From contig NZ_JACHND010000001.1 in assembly GCF_014205275.1 (NCBI RefSeq), forward strand, positions 1,302,001 to 1,366,000: a DNA stretch of 64,000 nt, in the 5' to 3' direction. The DNA comes from Sphaerisporangium siamense (lineage in GTDB: Bacteria; Actinomycetota; Actinomycetes; Streptosporangiales; Streptosporangiaceae). Of this stretch, positions 61,564 through 64,000 are shown piece after piece; the first letter of the stretch is position 1; every line of letters starts with the position of its first letter. The translations under genes and the position numbers were made by a program. The notes under the pieces are model-generated. The model saw nothing but the letters and a program-made list of their open reading frames with translations, had not been told where the DNA came from and made no database searches.

Positions 61564-63933
61564 GTGAAGCGCTGGACGAGGGCGTCACTGCTGATCGTCG
61601 CCATCTCGCTGTTCTCGGTGCTGTGCGGCGTCGCGGTGAACCAGGTGTTCGACGGCCGCGAGTGGAGCCGTCACTGGGGTGTGGTCGCGATGGTCTTCTC
61701 CCTGGCGGGGACCGTCCTCACCATGCTGGTGTTCCCCCGCTTCGACCCGGCGCGGCGCGGCGAGGAGGCGAGGGCTCCGGCGCACGTGAGGCTGGCCCGG
61801 CGGGTCTACCGGCAGGAGAAGGCGGCACGCGACGCGCTGCTCGGCCCGGTCGTCCCCGCCGCCGACGTCGCCTTCGACTCCCTCGACGGCGAACCGCCGG
61901 GAGGGCTCGCCGACGGCCTCGCGCGGCGCACGTGGCAGACGGCGGTGCGGCTGCTGTCCTGGCGGGAGACCCCGGACGAGGGCGACGGCGCGTCGGGAAC
62001 GCTGGAGGACATCGCCGGCTTCTACGACGGCCTGCCCGACGGCCGGCTCGTCATCGTGGGCGACAAGGGCTCGGGCAAGACGGTCCTGGCCATCCACCTG
62101 GTGATGCGCCGCGCCAAGGCGATCATGGACGACCCGGACGCGAAGGATCCCGTGCCGGTGCGGCTGAGCGCCGCGTCCTGGACCACCGACCGGCCGTTCC
62201 CTGACTGGCTCGCCGACCAGATCAAGGCGTACGGCCTGCCCTCCGCGGACGCGGCGCGGCTGGTCGCCGAGCGGCGGATCCTGCCCGTGCTGGACGGCCT
62301 GGACGAGATGGACCCCGAGCCTGCCGCGGAGGACGCCGGGACCGCGCCGCGCCGGGCGGCGGCCCTGCTGGCCGAGCTCAACACGTTCTACGCCGCCGAG
62401 GAGCACAAGTACGCGCCCGTGGTCGTGACCACCCGGCCGGGCCGCCACGCCGACCTGGACCGGCACGAGGAGACGCTCGACCGCGCCCGCACGGTCGCCA
62501 TCCGCCCGCTCACCGTCCAGCAGATCACCGGCTACCTCACCGAGCGGTACCGGGGCCGGCTGCCGAAGGCGCGGCGCGCCTGGGAGCCCCTGCTGGTGGC
62601 CCTGGAGGACCACGCCGGCCTGAGGCGGCTGCTGGCCACGCCGTGGCGGATGACGCTGGCCGCCACCGCGATCGAGGCCGATCCCTCCGTCGCGGCCGAG
62701 CTGCTGCGCGGCGACGCCGGGCGCGCGAACGGAGCCGCGCCGAAGCCCGCCCTGCTCGCCGCGTTCGTCCCGGCCGCGGTGCGCGCCGCGGGCGGACGCC
62801 ACCGTCCCGAGCAGGTCGAACGCTGGCTGGCCCACCTCGCGCGCCACCTGGACTGGCAGCGCGGGTACGCCGTCCGCCACCCGCCCGCCCCCGAGCCGCC
62901 GGAGCGTCGCCACCACGCCCCCGTGGCGCCGTACATGTTCGCCGGGGACTGGACGATCATGGTGCCGCTCCCCGCCGAGAGCTCCGCTCCGGAGCCGGAC
63001 CCGCGCCTGGCGCCCACCGAGATGTCGGCGGTGGACATCGTGCCGCACCTGCTGTGGCCGATGGGCGGCTCGCTCGCGCCCCGCCTGGTCCACGCGGGGC
63101 TGGCCATCGCGGCCATGCTGGCGGCGGGCGCCACGGTGACAGGGCTGACCTCCTTCGGCGACGTCACGGCGTGGGTGTCCCACCTGGTGCACGCGCAGTG
63201 GATGCCCGCCGCCTGGCAGGCCTTCGGGCTGGTGGTGACCGGCTTCGCGGTCGCGGCCGTCGCGCCGGTCTTCGGCGTGTGGTGGAGGCCGCCGAGCGTC
63301 CGCACCCGGGCGAAGGTCTCCTTCCACGACCGCAGGCAGGGAATGGACGCGGGCCTCGGGCTCGGCCTCATGGGCGGGCTGATGTGCGCGCTGCCTCTGG
63401 CGCTCACCGCGGGGTTGGGCGGGATCGCGCACAGCGACGACCAGGCGGGCCTGTGGCTGCAGCCCGGGCTCGGCACGGGGCTGAAGACGGCGCTGGCGGT
63501 GGTGGGATCCCTCACCCTCTTGAGCGGGATCGCAGGCTGGCTCCTCGTGGGGCTGGACGACAAGCGGCGGGCGTGGGAGCCGTGGGCCGACCTGGACTCC
63601 CCGCAGCGCGCCATCCGCGACGACCTGCGGGCGGGGGTGGCGGCGGGGCTGGCGTTCGGCGTCGTGACCGGCGGCTTCGCGGGTCTGATCGGCGGGCCCG
63701 CCCTCGGGGTGCGGACCGGCCTGTTCGTCGGCATCGCCATCGGGCTGATGGCGGGAGGCACGGCGGCCAGGTACGCCATCGCCGTCCCCATGGCCGCGCT
63801 GCGGGGACGGCTGCCGTGGCGGGTGGCGTCCTTCTGCCGGTGGGCGTGCGCGGCGGGCCTGCTGCGCACCGCGGGCACGGCGTACCAGTTCCGGCACCGC
63901 GAGCTGCAGAGCTGGCTGGCGCGGAACAGGTGA
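61564..63933 (+). CDS. Membrane-anchored NACHT NTPase (STAND family)
   Basis: A 789-residue protein. Two TM helices (about 5-27 and 35-55) precede a NACHT domain with Walker A GDKGSGKT (166-173), Walker B LPVLDGLDEMD (240-250) and a sensor region VVVTTRPGRH. The C-terminal third (about 515-750) has six or more Gly/Ala-rich hydrophobic segments and ends with FRHRELQSWLARN, a motif seen at the end of many STAND proteins. GGAGGG fixes the GTG at 61564. NACHT proteins act as signal-activated switches; bacterial ones include phage-defence proteins. Role here is inference. Confidence 0.85.
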   Translation: MKRWTRASLLIVAISLFSVLCGVAVNQVFDGREWSRHWGVVAMVFSLAGTVLTMLVFPRFDPARRGEEARAPAHVRLARRVYRQEKAARDALLGPVVPAADVAFDSLDGEPPGGLADGLARRTWQTAVRLLSWRETPDEGDGASGTLEDIAGFYDGLPDGRLVIVGDKGSGKTVLAIHLVMRRAKAIMDDPDAKDPVPVRLSAASWTTDRPFPDWLADQIKAYGLPSADAARLVAERRILPVLDGLDEMDPEPAAEDAGTAPRRAAALLAELNTFYAAEEHKYAPVVVTTRPGRHADLDRHEETLDRARTVAIRPLTVQQITGYLTERYRGRLPKARRAWEPLLVALEDHAGLRRLLATPWRMTLAATAIEADPSVAAELLRGDAGRANGAAPKPALLAAFVPAAVRAAGGRHRPEQVERWLAHLARHLDWQRGYAVRHPPAPEPPERRHHAPVAPYMFAGDWTIMVPLPAESSAPEPDPRLAPTEMSAVDIVPHLLWPMGGSLAPRLVHAGLAIAAMLAAGATVTGLTSFGDVTAWVSHLVHAQWMPAAWQAFGLVVTGFAVAAVAPVFGVWWRPPSVRTRAKVSFHDRRQGMDAGLGLGLMGGLMCALPLALTAGLGGIAHSDDQAGLWLQPGLGTGLKTALAVVGSLTLLSGIAGWLLVGLDDKRRAWEPWADLDSPQRAIRDDLRAGVAAGLAFGVVTGGFAGLIGGPALGVRTGLFVGIAIGLMAGGTAARYAIAVPMAALRGRLPWRVASFCRWACAAGLLRTAGTAYQFRHRELQSWLARNR

Positions 63934-64000
63934 CCGCCCGCGGCGCGGCCGAAATCGGGGCTTCCGCCGCCGCGCGGCTGTGGGAATGTAGAGCCCGGGA

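Noticed and set aside
1-64000. tRNA, rRNA, CRISPR arrays, insertion sequences or integrases
   Set aside because: Looked for by eye on both strands; no cloverleaf, no regularly spaced repeats beyond those listed, and no transposase or integrase motif was seen.

Overview
The window is high-GC DNA with GTG and TTG starts, chains of ATGA/GTGA overlaps, near-perfect hairpin terminators without long T-runs, an F420-type luciferase-like oxidoreductase and a DevR/DosR-type regulator. This points to a filamentous actinobacterium, most likely of the Streptosporangiales type. Genus assignment is inference. No rRNA, tRNA, CRISPR array, transposase or phage gene was recognised.

Region 1 (1-15142) is one long plus-strand catabolic operon. 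It holds a LivKHMGF-type ABC importer (the binding-protein gene is cut by the window edge, LivM and LivG are fused), an SDR reductase, a family III CoA-transferase, an ADP-forming acyl-CoA synthetase, two MaoC-type hydratase subunits, a DUF35 Zn-ribbon/OB protein next to a thiolase-like lipid-transfer protein, two enoyl-CoA hydratases, EtfBA and an MFS transporter. Together they look like uptake, CoA activation and side-chain shortening (beta-oxidation, possibly retro-aldol) of a carboxylic acid whose identity is not visible.

Region 2 (15245-27775) is a mixed stretch: isochorismatase-like hydrolase, MFS exporter, orphan sensor kinase, exported Gly/His/Trp repeat protein, DUF2306 membrane protein with divergent TetR regulator and clear operators, a leaderless micro-ORF/ferredoxin/P450 operon, a secreted ricin-lectin metalloprotease, NhaA and an LLM oxidoreductase.

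Region 3 (27798-35872) and Region 5 (40683-56530) hold a set of genes that resembles the mycobacterial DosR dormancy regulon: phosphoribosyltransferase/erythromycin-esterase fusion, DUF1931 histone-fold protein, DUF2267 protein, GH15 glucosidase, Zn-alcohol dehydrogenase, phosphoketolase, DevR-like regulator, PNPOx-like protein, double-GAF sensor kinase, DoxX-like protein, Acg-like nitroreductase, GNAT/acyl-CoA-synthetase fusion and a CBS-BON protein. Palindromic GGGAC-N4-type boxes lie in front of several of them. Two OmpR-type two-component systems flank this set.

Region 4 (35873-39578) is the most notable system: two tandem, duplicated class II lanthipeptide precursors with a mersacidin-like NPAG leader, followed directly by a LanM synthetase, with no transporter, leader protease or immunity gene beside them. 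The conserved Arg-Arg before a 13-residue Thr/Ser/Cys core suggests compact three-ring products.

Region 6 (56541-64000) has a lipoprotein D,D-carboxypeptidase behind three GATACA repeats, panD, a Ppx/GppA-like phosphatase, and a divergent locus of an ECF-like sigma factor plus helical unknown protein facing a membrane-anchored NACHT NTPase.
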